Part shown: positions 34,602 through 44,255 of the stretch, piece after piece
How the letters are laid out: every line of letters starts with the position of its first letter
How positions within the stretch are numbered: the stretch's first letter is position 1
From: Streptomyces sp. col6
GTDB taxonomy: Bacteria > Actinomycetota > Actinomycetes > Streptomycetales > Streptomycetaceae
Direction: 5' to 3'
Assembly (NCBI RefSeq): GCF_008042035.1
Contig: NZ_RDBL01000002.1
Location: 579,432 to 643,431 of the forward strand
DNA length: 64,000 bases
Notes under the pieces: model-generated
The model's database searches: none
What the model was told of the DNA's origin: nothing
What the model saw: the letters and a program-made list of their open reading frames with translations, nothing else
Program-made: the position numbers and the translations under genes

Positions 34602-35015
34602 TCAGCGGGACCCGAACAGGTCGGTCAGATTCCGGTCCAGATCGAGGTACCGGCGCTCGTGGCCGCAGGGCACCAGGTCCTCCGCCCGCCGCAGGAACCG
34701 GCGCAGATCCGCCGTGCGGACGTGCACCATGGCGATCCCCTCGGCGGCGTGGAACTCCAGCACCGTGCGGTCGTAGCCGAACGGTCTGACCCGTACGTCA
34801 CCGAGACCGGACGGGACCTCCATCCCGGCCGCGAGCAGGTCCCGGGAGAACTGCCAGGACACGTCCGTCCCCTCCAGCGTCGCCGGAGCGGGGAACGCCA
34901 TGCGTACGGCGAAGGGGTCCGCCCGGTCGTAGCTCAGGACGGCGGGCAGGGTCTCCATCTGCGGCGCGGACGCCACCATGCGGGCCTGTACGGACTGTTC
35001 GATGACCGTGGACAC
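34602..35015 (-). CDS. SsgA-like sporulation/morphogenesis protein (SALP, 137 aa)
   Basis: Member of the actinomycete-specific SsgA-like family, which controls septum localisation, spore wall formation or spore separation. The recognisable core is LSYDRADPFAVRMAFPAP, VSWQFSRDLLAAGM, GLGDVRVRPFGYDRTVLEFHA and the C-terminal ERRYLDLDRNL. The GTG at 35015 is used because GAGGGAGCAGG lies just upstream and the product then starts MSTVIEQSVQAR. The length is typical for SALPs. The sequence is nearer the SsgD/SsgE branch than SsgB by my recollection. The gene stands alone, with its own presumed promoter, 300 bases upstream of the ABC-F start. Confidence 0.88.
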   Translation of the reverse strand: MSTVIEQSVQARMVASAPQMETLPAVLSYDRADPFAVRMAFPAPATLEGTDVSWQFSRDLLAAGMEVPSGLGDVRVRPFGYDRTVLEFHAAEGIAMVHVRTADLRRFLRRAEDLVPCGHERRYLDLDRNLTDLFGSR

Positions 35016-35192
35016 GAACCTGCTCCCTCTCGCGACCGGACGAACGGTTCCCGGCACCCGTAGAGACGACGGAAGCCGCCGATCCGTGCACCGGGGGACG
35101 GCGTGAGCTGCATCACCGCACACCGCTGCCTGTTCACGTGCCCCGTTCCGGCCGGTACACCCCGGCCGGGAGCGTTCTGCCGCGAGGAGACC

Positions 35193-35486
35193 TCAGAGGG
35201 TCTGGCGGTACGGGGCGAGCGCGTCGGAGGTCTTGGTCGCGATGAACTCCGTGATCCGGTACGCGCAGACGTCCTCGACCACGAAGGGGTCGGTCGCCGC
35301 GAGCCGCTCGATCGCCGCCCGGTCGTCCCCGACCGCGAGGATCACCCCGCCGTCCCTGGGGTTCTTGCGGCCGGAGGCGATGAACACCCCCGCCGCGTAC
35401 TGCTCGTCGAGCCAGGCGACGTGCTCCTTCATCACCGCGTCGACACGGTCCAGCGGGGCGGTGTAGGACAGCTCAAGTACGAACAT
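35193..35486 (-). CDS. YciI-like protein (97 aa)
   Basis: Small ferredoxin-like alpha+beta protein. It starts MFVLELSYTAPLDRVDAVMKEHVAWLDEQYAAG and contains GVFIASGRKNPRDGGVILAVGDDRAAIERLAATDPFVVEDVCAYRITEF. This matches the YciI family pattern with the conserved His-Asp in HVAWLDE and the Ser-Gly loop. ATG 35486 removes 19 upstream residues that lie in the divergent leader. Such proteins are often muconolactone-isomerase-like or of unknown catalytic role. It is divergent from the endonuclease V gene, with 55 bases between start codons. Confidence 0.8.
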   Translation of the reverse strand: MFVLELSYTAPLDRVDAVMKEHVAWLDEQYAAGVFIASGRKNPRDGGVILAVGDDRAAIERLAATDPFVVEDVCAYRITEFIATKTSDALAPYRQTL

Positions 35487-35541
35487 GATCCTCAGGCTAC
35501 CGGCAGGGCTCCGGGAGACACGGCCTAGGGTGGGGAGGACC

Positions 35542-36219
35542 ATGACAGCACTTCAGATGCCCTCCGACGCGGCCGGGGCCCGTGCCGTGCAGGACGCCCT
35601 GCGGGCCCGGGTGGTCCTCGACGAGCCGGGGCCGCCGCCGGGGCGCGGCCGGGTCACCGGGGTCGACGTCGCCTACGACGACGAACGCGACATCGTCGCC
35701 GCGGCGGCCGTCGTGCTCGACGCCGCCACGCTGGAGGTGGTGGAGGAGGCGACCGCCGTCGGCCGGGTCAGCTTCCCGTACGTCCCGGGGCTGCTGGCCT
35801 TCCGGGAGATCCCGACCGTGCTGGCCGCCCTGGAGAACCTGAAGGCCGGCCCCGGTCTGGTGGTCTGCGACGGATACGGCAGGGCCCACCCTCGCCGCTT
35901 CGGCCTCGCCAGTCACCTCGGCGTCCTGACCGGGCTCCCGGTCATCGGCGTCGCCAAGAGCCCGTTCACCTTCACCTTCGAGCCGCCCGGTCCCCGGCGC
36001 GGCGACCAGTCGCCGCTGCTGGACGGCGCGGAGGAGGTCGGGCGCGCGCTGCGCACCCGGGACGGCGTCAAACCGGTGTACGTCTCCGTCGGGCACCGCA
36101 CCGGCCTGGACAACGCCGTCGCGCACACCCTCGCGCTGACCCGGGGCTTCCGGCAGCCGGAGACGACGCGCCGGGCCGACTCCCTGTGCCGCAGGGCCCT
36201 GCGCGAGGCGACCGGCTGA
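35542..36219 (+). CDS. nfi: Endonuclease V (225 aa)
   Basis: Repair nuclease that cuts the second phosphodiester bond 3' of deaminated bases such as hypoxanthine. ATG 35542 has GGGGAGGA upstream. Family motifs are visible: VTGVDVAYD (catalytic Asp near residue 39), FPYVPGLLAFREIP (the wedge region, about 86-99), VVCDGYGRAHPRRFGLASHLG (second catalytic Asp near 116) and PVIGVAKSPF (about 133). The length is normal. The gene is probably monocistronic, and its 3' neighbour converges with a 24-base gap. Confidence 0.93.
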   Translation: MTALQMPSDAAGARAVQDALRARVVLDEPGPPPGRGRVTGVDVAYDDERDIVAAAAVVLDAATLEVVEEATAVGRVSFPYVPGLLAFREIPTVLAALENLKAGPGLVVCDGYGRAHPRRFGLASHLGVLTGLPVIGVAKSPFTFTFEPPGPRRGDQSPLLDGAEEVGRALRTRDGVKPVYVSVGHRTGLDNAVAHTLALTRGFRQPETTRRADSLCRRALREATG

Positions 36220-36243
36220 GGGCGGTGGGGCGGCCGCGGCTCC

Positions 36244-37434
36244 TCAGCGGACCGCCGCCACCCGGAAGCGCAGCCCGGCGGCGATCAGCCGCTCCAGCAG
36301 CGCGTCGCCCATCGCGGCGGCCGTCGTGACCTGCCCCGACGTGGCCGGCAGTTCGTCCAGCGCCAGGCACAGCGCCGACTCCGCGAGCATCTTCGCCGTC
36401 TCGTCGTAGCCGGGATCGCCGCCCGACACCTCCGTGAACACCCGGCGCCCGCCGCCCTCGCCGACGAACCGCACCGTGAACCAGCTGCGCCGCCTGCGCT
36501 CCGCGTCCGGGCCCGCGCCGGGCTCGTAACGGCCCATCAGCCACTCCCGTGCGGCCGGCACCTGGGCGGCGCCGAGCAGCGCGCCGAGGGCGGCCGTGCC
36601 GCCGAGCGCCACGGGCAGGTGCTTGACCGAGGCGTAGTGGCGGTAGCGGAAGTCGGGGCCGTAGCGGGGCAGCGCACGCGCCGAGCGGGCGATGATCCCC
36701 GCGTCGAGCGTCGGCAGCGGAAGCGCCCAGGTGCCGGTCTCGGGACTGAAGTGCGGGCGCCCGAGCGGGGTGTGGACGCGCCGTCCGGCCAGCCGGGGTT
36801 CGTACAGCCGGCGTTCCCGCGCGGCGCGCGCGGTCTGCGGGCCCCGGCCCATCGCGGTGAGCGCCGAGGCGAACGTACCGCCGGAGAAGACGGCGTTGCT
36901 GCGGACGAAGCCGTCGACGCGCAGCGGCACGTCCTGCGGCAGCTGCCGCACCGTGAAGTAGGCACCGAGGTCGTGCGGCACCGAGTCGAAACCGCAGGCG
37001 TGCACGAGTCGGGCGCCGGTCTCGCGGGCGCGGGCGTCGTGGTCCACGTACATCCGGTCCACGAACTCCGGCTCGCCGGTGAGGTCCGCGTAGTCCGTGC
37101 CCGCCTCGGCGCAGGCGGCGACGAGCTTCTCGCCGTACCAGACGTAGGGGCCGACGGTCGTGGCCACCACCCGGGCGGACTCGGCCAGCGCGCGCAGCGA
37201 GTCCTCGTCGGAGGCGTCCGCCTCGACGATCGGGAGGTCCGCGCAGCGCGGATCCAGGTCGGTCAGCCGGGCGCGCAGCTTCTCCAGCTTGGCGCGGTCG
37301 CGCCCGGCGACGGCCCAGCGGAAGCCGTCCGGGGCGTGCCGGGCGAGATATTCGGCGGTGAGCACACCCACGAACCCGGTGGCGCCGAAAAGGACTACGT
37401 CATAGGGGCGCGCGGCCCCGTTCTGCCTGTTCAC
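36244..37434 (-). CDS. Saccharopine dehydrogenase-like NAD(P)-binding reductase (396 aa)
   Basis: GTG 37434 is chosen because GGAGG is eight bases upstream; another in-frame start lies eight codons earlier without such a site. The N-terminus YDVVLFGATGFVGVLTAEYLARHA is a Rossmann GxTGFxG motif. VVATTVGPYVWYGEKLVAACAEAGTDYADLTGE and ARLVHACGFDSVPHDLGAY are typical of the group containing the mycobacterial trans-acting enoyl reductase and saccharopine dehydrogenase-like oxidoreductases. The true substrate is unknown; a lipid substrate is plausible because it is divergent from the beta-oxidation operon and may share its control region. Confidence 0.82.
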   Translation of the reverse strand: MNRQNGAARPYDVVLFGATGFVGVLTAEYLARHAPDGFRWAVAGRDRAKLEKLRARLTDLDPRCADLPIVEADASDEDSLRALAESARVVATTVGPYVWYGEKLVAACAEAGTDYADLTGEPEFVDRMYVDHDARARETGARLVHACGFDSVPHDLGAYFTVRQLPQDVPLRVDGFVRSNAVFSGGTFASALTAMGRGPQTARAARERRLYEPRLAGRRVHTPLGRPHFSPETGTWALPLPTLDAGIIARSARALPRYGPDFRYRHYASVKHLPVALGGTAALGALLGAAQVPAAREWLMGRYEPGAGPDAERRRRSWFTVRFVGEGGGRRVFTEVSGGDPGYDETAKMLAESALCLALDELPATSGQVTTAAAMGDALLERLIAAGLRFRVAAVR

Positions 37435-37554
37435 GAAAGCCTCCGCGGAGGACGGCACCGGATGGAGCGAGCAGAGGTTAGCGCGGTCCCCGTGGCGGTG
37501 TGCGGGCGGGAGGGGGTCATGGGGGAGTATCCATGAGTACCCGCGAAAAGAACT

Positions 37555-37606
37555 AAGCGCTTGCTCTCCCCGAGGGGTTGTGCGGAGCGCGGTGCGTTCT
37601 TAGCAT
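37555..37606 (+). promoter_or_regulatory. Promoter and palindrome upstream of the beta-oxidation operon
   Basis: TTGTGC (37578-37583), a 17-base spacer and TAGCAT (37601-37606) form a plausible sigma-70-type promoter that would give a 5' leader of about 35 bases. The perfect palindrome AAGCGCTT (37555-37562) lies just upstream of the -35 box, in the 213-base divergent region. It could be a regulator half-site. Confidence 0.45.
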
Positions 37607-37647
37607 CATCGATGTTACATCAGTTGTGTCATACCGCTGGGGGCTCG

Positions 37648-38799
37648 ATGGCGAGTACAGGGAACGATCCGCGCGGTCCCCTCGACGGGACCCGGGTGGT
37701 GGAGCTCGCAGGCATCGGGCCCGGCCCGTTCGCCGCGATGCTCCTGGCCGATCTGGGCGCCGACGTGGTGCGGGTCGACCGCCCCGGCGGCGCAGGCCTG
37801 GGCATCGATCCGGCCCGCGACCTCACCAACCGCAACAAGCGCTCGGTGCTCGTCGACCTCAAGGCCCCCGACGGCCCGGCCGCCGTCCTGGACCTCGTCG
37901 AACGTGCCGACGTCCTCATCGAGGGCTACCGCCCCGGCGTCGCGGAACGCCTCGGCGTGGGCCCCGACGCCTGCCTGGCCCGTAACCCGCGGCTGGTCTA
38001 CGGCCGGATGACCGGCTGGGGCCAGGACGGACCGCTGGCCGAGCGCGCCGGGCACGACATCTCCTACATCGCGCTCACCGGCACCCTCTCCATGATCGGC
38101 CGGCCCGGCGAACCGCCCACCGTCCCCGCCAACCTCGTCGGCGACTACGCGGGCGGCTCGCTCTACCTCGTCGTCGGCATCCTCGCCGCCCTCCAGCACG
38201 CCCGTACGCCCGGTGGTACCGGACAGGTCGTGGACGCGGCCATCGTCGACGGCGCCGCCCACCTCGCCACGATGATCCACGGCATGCTCGCGGCCGGCGG
38301 CTGGCAGGACCGGCGCGGCTCCAACCTCCTCGACGGCGGCTGCCCGTTCTACGGTTCGTACGAGACCGCCGACGGGGAGTACATGGCCGTCGGCCCGCTG
38401 GAGCAGCGGTTCTACGACGAGTTCGTCCGGCTCCTCGGCATCGCGGACACGGCCCCGGACCGGAACGACCTCGCCCGCTGGGACGAGCTGCGCACCGCCG
38501 TCGCCGACCGGTTCCGCACCCGCACCCGCGCCGAGTGGACCGAGGTCTTCGACGAGTCGGACGCCTGCGTGGCGCCCGTCCTCTCGCTCCGCGAGGCACC
38601 CCGCCACCCGCACCTCGCCGCCCGCGCCACCTTCGTCGAGCACGGCGGACTCACCCAGCCGGCGCCCGCACCGCGCTTCTCGGCCACCCCCGCGTCGGTG
38701 CGCACCGGCCCGGCGCTGCCGGGCGCGGACACCGAAGCCGTCGCCGCCGACTGGGACGTGCCCGGTCTGCGGACCACCCGGAAGGACACCACCGACTGA
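37648..38799 (+). CDS. CaiB/BaiF-type acyl-CoA transferase or alpha-methylacyl-CoA racemase (383 aa)
   Basis: Class III CoA-transferase family enzyme that moves CoA between carboxylic acids or epimerises alpha-methyl acyl-CoA. ATG 37648 (MASTGNDPRGPLDGTRVVELAGIGPGPFAAMLLADLGADVVRVDRP) gives the typical start of the family. Earlier in-frame codons lie in the promoter. Residues RNKRSVLVDLKAPDG (about 63) and the nucleophile-region segment GHDISYIALTG follow; the HDISY variant is characteristic of the alpha-methylacyl-CoA racemase branch. GGCPFYGSYETADGEYMAVG is the second domain block. Its stop overlaps the dehydrogenase start (TGATG), so the two are made together, suggesting activation and oxidation of branched or steroid-like acids. 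Confidence 0.88.
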   Translation: MASTGNDPRGPLDGTRVVELAGIGPGPFAAMLLADLGADVVRVDRPGGAGLGIDPARDLTNRNKRSVLVDLKAPDGPAAVLDLVERADVLIEGYRPGVAERLGVGPDACLARNPRLVYGRMTGWGQDGPLAERAGHDISYIALTGTLSMIGRPGEPPTVPANLVGDYAGGSLYLVVGILAALQHARTPGGTGQVVDAAIVDGAAHLATMIHGMLAAGGWQDRRGSNLLDGGCPFYGSYETADGEYMAVGPLEQRFYDEFVRLLGIADTAPDRNDLARWDELRTAVADRFRTRTRAEWTEVFDESDACVAPVLSLREAPRHPHLAARATFVEHGGLTQPAPAPRFSATPASVRTGPALPGADTEAVAADWDVPGLRTTRKDTTD

Positions 38800-39941
38800 T
38801 GCAGCGGCAGATCTTCACCGAAGAGCACGACGCGTTCCGCGAGACCGTGCGCACCTTCCTCGCCAAGGAGGTCCTTCCGCACTACGAGCAGTGGGAGAAG
38901 GACGGCATCGTCTCCCGCGAGGCCTGGCGCGCAGCCGGCCGGCAGGGCCTCCTCGGCCTCGCCGTGCCCGAGGAGTACGGGGGCGGCGGCACCACCGACT
39001 TCCGCTACAGCGCCGTCCTGGCCGAGGAGTTCACGCGGGCCGGCACCCCCGGCCTCGCGCTCGGGCTGCACAACGACATCATCGGCCCCTACCTCACCGG
39101 GCTCGCCACGGACGAGCAGAAGCGGCGCTGGCTGCCCGGATTCTGCAGCGGCGAGATCATCACCGCCATCGCCATGACCGAGCCCGGCGCGGGCTCCGAC
39201 CTCCAGGGCATCCGCACCACCGCCGAGGACAAGGGCGACCACTGGCTGCTCAACGGCTCCAAGACGTTCATCTCCAACGGCATCCTCGCCGACCTGGTGG
39301 TCGTCGTCGCGAAGACCACCCCGGAGGGCGGCGCCAAGGGCCTCTCGCTGATCGTCGTCGAGCGCGGCGCGGAGGGCTTCGAGCGGGGCCGCAACCTCGA
39401 CAAGATCGGCCAGAAGTCCCAGGACACCGCCGAGTTGTTCTTCAACGACGTGCGCGTCCCGAAGGAGAACCTGCTCGGCGAGCGCGACGGCGCCTTCATC
39501 CACCTGATGACCAACCTCGCCCAGGAGCGCATGGGTATAGCCGTCGCCGGGATCGCCGCCGCCGAACACCTCCTGGAGATCACCACCGCGTACGTCAAGG
39601 AGCGCGAAGCGTTCGGCCGGCCGCTCGCCAAGCTCCAGCACATCCGCTTCGAGATCGCGGAGATGGCCACCGAGTGCGCCGTCACCCGGGCCTTCCTCGA
39701 CCGCTGCATCGTCGACCACTCCGAGGGCACCCTCGACGCGGTGCACGCCTCGATGGCGAAGTGGTGGGCGACCGAACTGCAGAAGCGCGTCGCCGACCGC
39801 TGTCTCCAACTCCACGGCGGCTACGGCTACATGGCGGAGTACCCGGTGGCCCGCGCGTTCACCGACGGCCGCATCCAGACCATCTACGGCGGCACGACCG
39901 AGATCATGAAGGAGATCATCGGCCGCTCGCTGCTCGCCTGA
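38799..39941 (+). CDS. Acyl-CoA dehydrogenase, long-chain/isovaleryl-type (380 aa)
   Basis: FAD enzyme catalysing the first oxidation of beta-oxidation. ATG 38799 overlaps the transferase stop. Motifs: [16 protein letters not shown] (FAD/substrate loop, about 123-138), [47 protein letters not shown] and the C-terminal [17 protein letters not shown]. The usual catalytic Glu of medium-chain enzymes in IYEGT is Gly here. The catalytic base is expected instead in the [20 protein letters not shown] helix, as in long-chain and isovaleryl-CoA dehydrogenases. This is the second gene of the operon. Confidence 0.92.
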   Translation: MQRQIFTEEHDAFRETVRTFLAKEVLPHYEQWEKDGIVSREAWRAAGRQGLLGLAVPEEYGGGGTTDFRYSAVLAEEFTRAGTPGLALGLHNDIIGPYLTGLATDEQKRRWLPGFCSGEIITAIAMTEPGAGSDLQGIRTTAEDKGDHWLLNGSKTFISNGILADLVVVVAKTTPEGGAKGLSLIVVERGAEGFERGRNLDKIGQKSQDTAELFFNDVRVPKENLLGERDGAFIHLMTNLAQERMGIAVAGIAAAEHLLEITTAYVKEREAFGRPLAKLQHIRFEIAEMATECAVTRAFLDRCIVDHSEGTLDAVHASMAKWWATELQKRVADRCLQLHGGYGYMAEYPVARAFTDGRIQTIYGGTTEIMKEIIGRSLLA

Positions 39942-39993
39942 CCCCACACTCTTCGCACCACGCTCGCGCCACCACCCTCGAAAGGCAGCTGTC

Positions 39994-41208
39994 TTGAGTA
40001 CCGAAGCATTCGTCTACGACGCGATCCGCACCCCGCGCGGCCGCGGCAAGGCCAACGGCGCCCTGCACGGCACCAAGCCCATCGACCTTGTCGTCGGCCT
40101 GATCCACGAGATGCGCGCCCGCTTCCCCGGTCTCGACCCCGCGGCGATCGACGACATCGTCCTCGGTGTGGTCAGCCCGCTCGGTGACCAGGGCTCCGAC
40201 ATCGCCCGGATCGCCGCCATCGCGGCCGGCCTGCCGGACACCGTCGCCGGCGTCCAGGAGAACCGCTTCTGTGCCTCGGGCCTGGAAGCCGTCAACCTGG
40301 CCGCCGCCAAGGTGCGTTCGGGCTGGGAGGACCTGATCCTGGCGGGCGGCGTCGAGTCGATGTCCCGCGTGCCGATGGGCTCCGACGGCGGCGCCTGGGC
40401 CATGGACCCGATGACCAACTACGGGACCGGCTTCGCCCCGCAGGGCGTCGGCGCCGACCTCATCGCCACCATCGAGGGCTTCTCGCGGCGCGATGTCGAC
40501 GAGTTCGCCGCGCTCTCCCAGGAGCGGGCCGCCGAGGCGTGGAAGGACAACCGCTTCGCGCGCTCCGTCGTCCCCGTCAAGGACCGCAACGGCCTCGTCG
40601 TCCTCGACCACGACGAGCACATGCGCCCCGGCACCACCGCCGACTCCCTCGCCGCGCTCAAGCCGTCCTTCGCGACCATCGGCGAGATGGGCGGCTTCGA
40701 CGCGGTGGCGCTGCAGAAGTACCACTGGGTCGAGAAGATCGACCACGTCCACCACGCGGGCAACTCCTCCGGCATCGTGGACGGCGCCGCCCTCGTCGCC
40801 ATCGGCAACAAGGAGACCGGCGAGCGCTACGGCCTCACCCCGCGCGCCCGTATCGTCTCCGCCGCCGTCTCCGGCTCCGAGCCCACCATCATGCTCACCG
40901 GCCCCGCCCCGGCCACCCGCAAGGCCCTCGCCAAGGCCGGGCTGACCATCGACGACATCGACCTGGTCGAGATCAACGAGGCGTTCGCCGGCGTCGTCCT
41001 GCGCTTCGCCCGGGACATGGGGCTCTCCCTCGACAAGATCAACGTCAACGGCGGCGCCATCGCCCTCGGCCACCCGCTGGGCGCCACCGGCGCGATGATC
41101 CTCGGCACCCTCATCGACGAACTGGAGCGCCGCGACCAGCGCTACGGCCTCGCCACCCTGTGCGTGGGCGGCGGCATGGGCATCGCCACCGTCGTCGAGC
41201 GTCTCTGA
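39994..41208 (+). CDS. fadA: Acetyl-CoA acyltransferase, thiolase (404 aa)
   Basis: Cleaves 3-ketoacyl-CoA to acetyl-CoA and a shortened acyl-CoA. The TTG start at 39994 follows GAAAGG. The nucleophilic Cys is residue 93 in [25 protein letters not shown] holds the Asn-Glu loop, [16 protein letters not shown] the catalytic His and [12 protein letters not shown] the second Cys. The sequence is of the degradative FadA type and pairs with the following fused FadB-like gene. The 52-base gap from the dehydrogenase gene fits one transcript. Confidence 0.93.
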   Translation: MSTEAFVYDAIRTPRGRGKANGALHGTKPIDLVVGLIHEMRARFPGLDPAAIDDIVLGVVSPLGDQGSDIARIAAIAAGLPDTVAGVQENRFCASGLEAVNLAAAKVRSGWEDLILAGGVESMSRVPMGSDGGAWAMDPMTNYGTGFAPQGVGADLIATIEGFSRRDVDEFAALSQERAAEAWKDNRFARSVVPVKDRNGLVVLDHDEHMRPGTTADSLAALKPSFATIGEMGGFDAVALQKYHWVEKIDHVHHAGNSSGIVDGAALVAIGNKETGERYGLTPRARIVSAAVSGSEPTIMLTGPAPATRKALAKAGLTIDDIDLVEINEAFAGVVLRFARDMGLSLDKINVNGGAIALGHPLGATGAMILGTLIDELERRDQRYGLATLCVGGGMGIATVVERL

Positions 41209-41239
41209 CCGTCCCCCTTCCTACGGAGAAGACAAACCC

Positions 41240-43411
41240 ATGACCGAGAGCACGACCATCCGCTGGGAACAGGACGAGACCGGCGTCGTCACCCTCGTAC
41301 TGGACGATCCCAACCAGTCCGCCAACACGATGAACCAGGCCTTCAAGGACTCCATCGCGGCCGTCGCCGACCGCGCCGAGGCCGAGAAGGACTCCATCCG
41401 GGGCATCATCTACACCTCCGCCAAGAAGACCTTCTTCGCCGGTGGCGACCTCAAGGAAATGATCAGGATCGGTCCTTCGAGCGCGCAGCTCGCGTTCGAC
41501 ACCGGCACCGCCATCAAGAACTCGCTGCGCCGTATCGAGACCCTCGGCAAGCCCGTCGTCGCCGCCATCAACGGCGCGGCCCTCGGCGGCGGTTACGAGA
41601 TCGCGCTCGCCTCCCACCACCGCATCGCCCTCGACGCGCCGGGCTCCCGCATCGGCCTGCCCGAGGTCACCCTCGGCCTGCTCCCCGCGGGCGGCGGCGT
41701 CACCCGCACCGTCCGCCTCATGGGCATCGCGGACGCCCTGCTCAAGGTCCTCCTCCAGGGCACCCAGTACACCCCCCGCCGCGCGCAGGAGAACGGCCTC
41801 GTCCACGAGGTCGCCGCCACGCCCGAGGAGATGCTGGAGAAGGCCCGCGCCTTCATCGACGCCCACCCCGAGTCCCAGCAGCCCTGGGACGTCAAGGGCT
41901 ACCGGATCCCCGGCGGCACCCCGTCGAACCCGAAGTTCGCCGCGAACCTGCCGGCGTTCCCGTCGAACCTGAAGAAGCAGATCGCGGGCGCGCCCATGCC
42001 CGCGCCGCGCAACATCCTCGCCGCCGCCGTCGAGGGCTCGCAGGTCGACTTCGAGACCGCCCTGACCATCGAGGCCCGGTACTTCACCGAGCTGGTCACC
42101 GGCCAGGTCTCCAAGAACATGATCCAGGCGTTCTTCTTCGACCTCCAGGCCGTCAACTCCGGGGCCAGCCGCCCCAAGGGCATCGAGGAGCGCCAGGTCC
42201 GCAAGGTGGCCGTCCTCGGCGCCGGCATGATGGGCGCGGGCATCGCGTACTCCTGCGCCAAGGCCGGGATCGAGGTCGTCCTCAAGGACGTCTCCGCGGA
42301 GGCCGCCGCCAAGGGCAAGGCGTACAGCGAGAAGCTGCTCGACAAGGCGCTCTCCCGGGGCCGTACGACCGAGGCCAAGCGCGACGAGCTGCTGGCACGC
42401 ATCACCCCGACCGGTGACGTGGCCGACCTCGCGGGCTGCGACGCGGTGATCGAGGCCGTCTTCGAGGACACCGCCCTCAAGCACAAGGTGTTCCAGGAGA
42501 TCCAGGACGTCATCGAGCCCGACGCGCTGCTCTGCTCCAACACCTCCACCCTGCCGATCACCGTGCTCGCCGAAGGCGTCTCGCGCCCGGTCGACTTCAT
42601 CGGGCTGCACTTCTTCTCGCCGGTCGACAAGATGCCGCTGGTCGAGATCATCAAGGGCGAGAAGACCGGGGACGAGGCGCTGGCCCGCGCGTTCGACCTG
42701 GTCCGCCGGATCAGGAAGACGCCGATCGTCGTCAACGACTCGCGCGGCTTCTTCACCTCGCGCGTCATCGGCCAGTTCATCAACGAGGGCGTCGCCATGG
42801 TCGGCGAGGGCGTCGAGCCCGCCTCCGTCGAACAGGCCGCCGCGCAGGCCGGATACCCGGCCAAGGTGCTCTCCCTGATGGACGAGCTGACCCTCACCCT
42901 GCCGCGCAAGATCCGCAACGAGACCCGCAAGGCCGTCGAGCAGGCGGGCGGCACTTGGCCCGGCCACCCGGCGGACGAGGTGATCGACCGGATGGTCGAC
43001 GAGTTCGGCCGCCCCGGCCGCAGCGGGGGCGCCGGCTTCTACGAGTACGACGAGGCCGGCAAGCGCACCCGCCTGTGGCCGGGCCTGCGCGAGCACTTCG
43101 CCAAGCCGGACACCGGGATCTCGTTCACCGACATGCAGGAGCGCATGCTCTTCTCCGAGGCGCTGGACAGCGTCCGCTGCCTGGAGGAGAACGTCCTGAT
43201 CACCGTCGCCGACGCCAACATCGGCTCCATCATGGGCATCGGCTTCCCGCCGTGGACCGGCGGCGTGCTCCAGTACATCAACGGGTACGAGGGCGGCCTG
43301 CCCGGCTTCGTTGCCCGCGCCCGGGAACTCGCCGAGCGCTACGGCGACCGCTTCCTGCCGCCCGCGCTGCTGGTCCAGAAGGCGGAGAAGGGCGAGACCT
43401 TCCACGACTGA
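41240..43411 (+). CDS. fadB: Bifunctional enoyl-CoA hydratase / 3-hydroxyacyl-CoA dehydrogenase (723 aa)
   Basis: Performs the two middle steps of beta-oxidation. The N-terminal crotonase domain (residues about 1-290) contains FFAGGDLKEM, INGAALGGGYEIALASHH and GLPEVTLGLLPAGGG with both catalytic Glu. The C-terminal part is a hydroxyacyl-CoA dehydrogenase: NAD motif VLGAGMMGAGIAYSCAKAG (about 322-340), NTSTLPIT, HFFSPVDKMPLVEII with the catalytic His-Glu pair, and NDSRGFFTSRV. The fused organisation is that of FadB/FadJ proteins. ATG 41240 follows TACGGAGAAG. The gene is followed by a strong terminator. Confidence 0.94.
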   Translation: MTESTTIRWEQDETGVVTLVLDDPNQSANTMNQAFKDSIAAVADRAEAEKDSIRGIIYTSAKKTFFAGGDLKEMIRIGPSSAQLAFDTGTAIKNSLRRIETLGKPVVAAINGAALGGGYEIALASHHRIALDAPGSRIGLPEVTLGLLPAGGGVTRTVRLMGIADALLKVLLQGTQYTPRRAQENGLVHEVAATPEEMLEKARAFIDAHPESQQPWDVKGYRIPGGTPSNPKFAANLPAFPSNLKKQIAGAPMPAPRNILAAAVEGSQVDFETALTIEARYFTELVTGQVSKNMIQAFFFDLQAVNSGASRPKGIEERQVRKVAVLGAGMMGAGIAYSCAKAGIEVVLKDVSAEAAAKGKAYSEKLLDKALSRGRTTEAKRDELLARITPTGDVADLAGCDAVIEAVFEDTALKHKVFQEIQDVIEPDALLCSNTSTLPITVLAEGVSRPVDFIGLHFFSPVDKMPLVEIIKGEKTGDEALARAFDLVRRIRKTPIVVNDSRGFFTSRVIGQFINEGVAMVGEGVEPASVEQAAAQAGYPAKVLSLMDELTLTLPRKIRNETRKAVEQAGGTWPGHPADEVIDRMVDEFGRPGRSGGAGFYEYDEAGKRTRLWPGLREHFAKPDTGISFTDMQERMLFSEALDSVRCLEENVLITVADANIGSIMGIGFPPWTGGVLQYINGYEGGLPGFVARARELAERYGDRFLPPALLVQKAEKGETFHD

Positions 43412-43426
43412 CCCGACGCGCCGCGT

Positions 43427-43458
43427 GCCGTACCGCCCCTCCACCGGGGCGGTACGGC
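43427..43458. terminator. Bidirectional terminator after the beta-oxidation operon
   Basis: A 13-bp perfect stem: 43427-43439 (starting GCCGTACCGC) pairs with 43446-43458 (ending GCGGTACGGC) around a 6-base loop TCCACC, centred in the 52-base gap between the convergent fadB and MerR genes. Confidence 0.8.
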
Positions 43459-43463
43459 CGCGC

Positions 43464-44195
43464 TCACTCGGCGGTGAACGCGGCCCGCAGCTCCTCCTTC
43501 AGCGACCGCTGGAAGGCGGTCACCAGGGCCTGGAGCACCATCGGCTGCATGTGCGCCGACAGCGACTTCATCGCCTTGACGTGCTCGGGGTCCGATTCCC
43601 GCTCCCGGTACGGATTCCACACCTCGTCCCGGAAGAGCCGGGTCAGCTCCTGCGCGGCCGAGCGCGTGTGCTCCAGCAGGACCGTACGGGCGGCGAGGAT
43701 CGTCTCGTGCGCGATCGGCACGTCGAGCAGCTCCACGCCGAGCCGCAGCAGCCCCGGATCCAGCCGGAAGACCCCGTCGTCGGGCGCGGACCGCTCAAGC
43801 ACCCCCATCGCGGCCAGCCGGTCGAGGTCCTGCTCGCTCAGTGACCGGCCCGCCCGCCGCTCCAGCTCCGCCCGCGAGGCGTCCTCCGCCGAGTCCGGCG
43901 CCCAGGACGCGACCAGGGCGCGGTGGATGGCCAGATCGTGGGCGCTGAGGTCGGGCGGCAGCTGCTCCAGGTACCGTTCGATCGCGGCGAGCGTCATGCC
44001 CTGGTGCTGGAGCTCCTCGATCAGTGCCAGCCGCGAGAGGTGGTCGTGCCCGTAGTGCCCGACCCGGCGCGGCCCGATCACCGGGGGCGGCAGCAGCCCC
44101 CGGGTGCTGTAGAACCGCACCGTGCGCACGGTCACCCCGGCGCGAGCCGCCAGCTCGTCGACAGTGAGCTTCGGCTCCTCGGTCTCGGTCGCCAT
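43464..44195 (-). CDS. MerR-family transcriptional regulator (243 aa)
   Basis: The N-terminal winged helix is LTVDELAARAGVTVRTVRFYSTRGLLPPPVIG (about 10-41), followed by RRVGHYGHDHLSRLALIEELQHQGMTLAAIERYLEQL, the standard MerR DNA-binding and dimerisation regions. The C-terminal 150 residues are a helical effector domain without the metal-binding Cys of metal sensors, so a small-molecule or acyl-CoA ligand is more likely. ATG 44195 has GAGGAG upstream. The gene converges on fadB and may regulate it, although no shared operator was found; this is inference from position only. Confidence 0.88.
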   Translation of the reverse strand: MATETEEPKLTVDELAARAGVTVRTVRFYSTRGLLPPPVIGPRRVGHYGHDHLSRLALIEELQHQGMTLAAIERYLEQLPPDLSAHDLAIHRALVASWAPDSAEDASRAELERRAGRSLSEQDLDRLAAMGVLERSAPDDGVFRLDPGLLRLGVELLDVPIAHETILAARTVLLEHTRSAAQELTRLFRDEVWNPYRERESDPEHVKAMKSLSAHMQPMVLQALVTAFQRSLKEELRAAFTAE

Positions 44196-44255
44196 TTCCG
44201 CTCCTCGTGTCCGGTGCTGCGAACGGGCAGCGATGCGCGCGCCCCGCCCGGTGCA

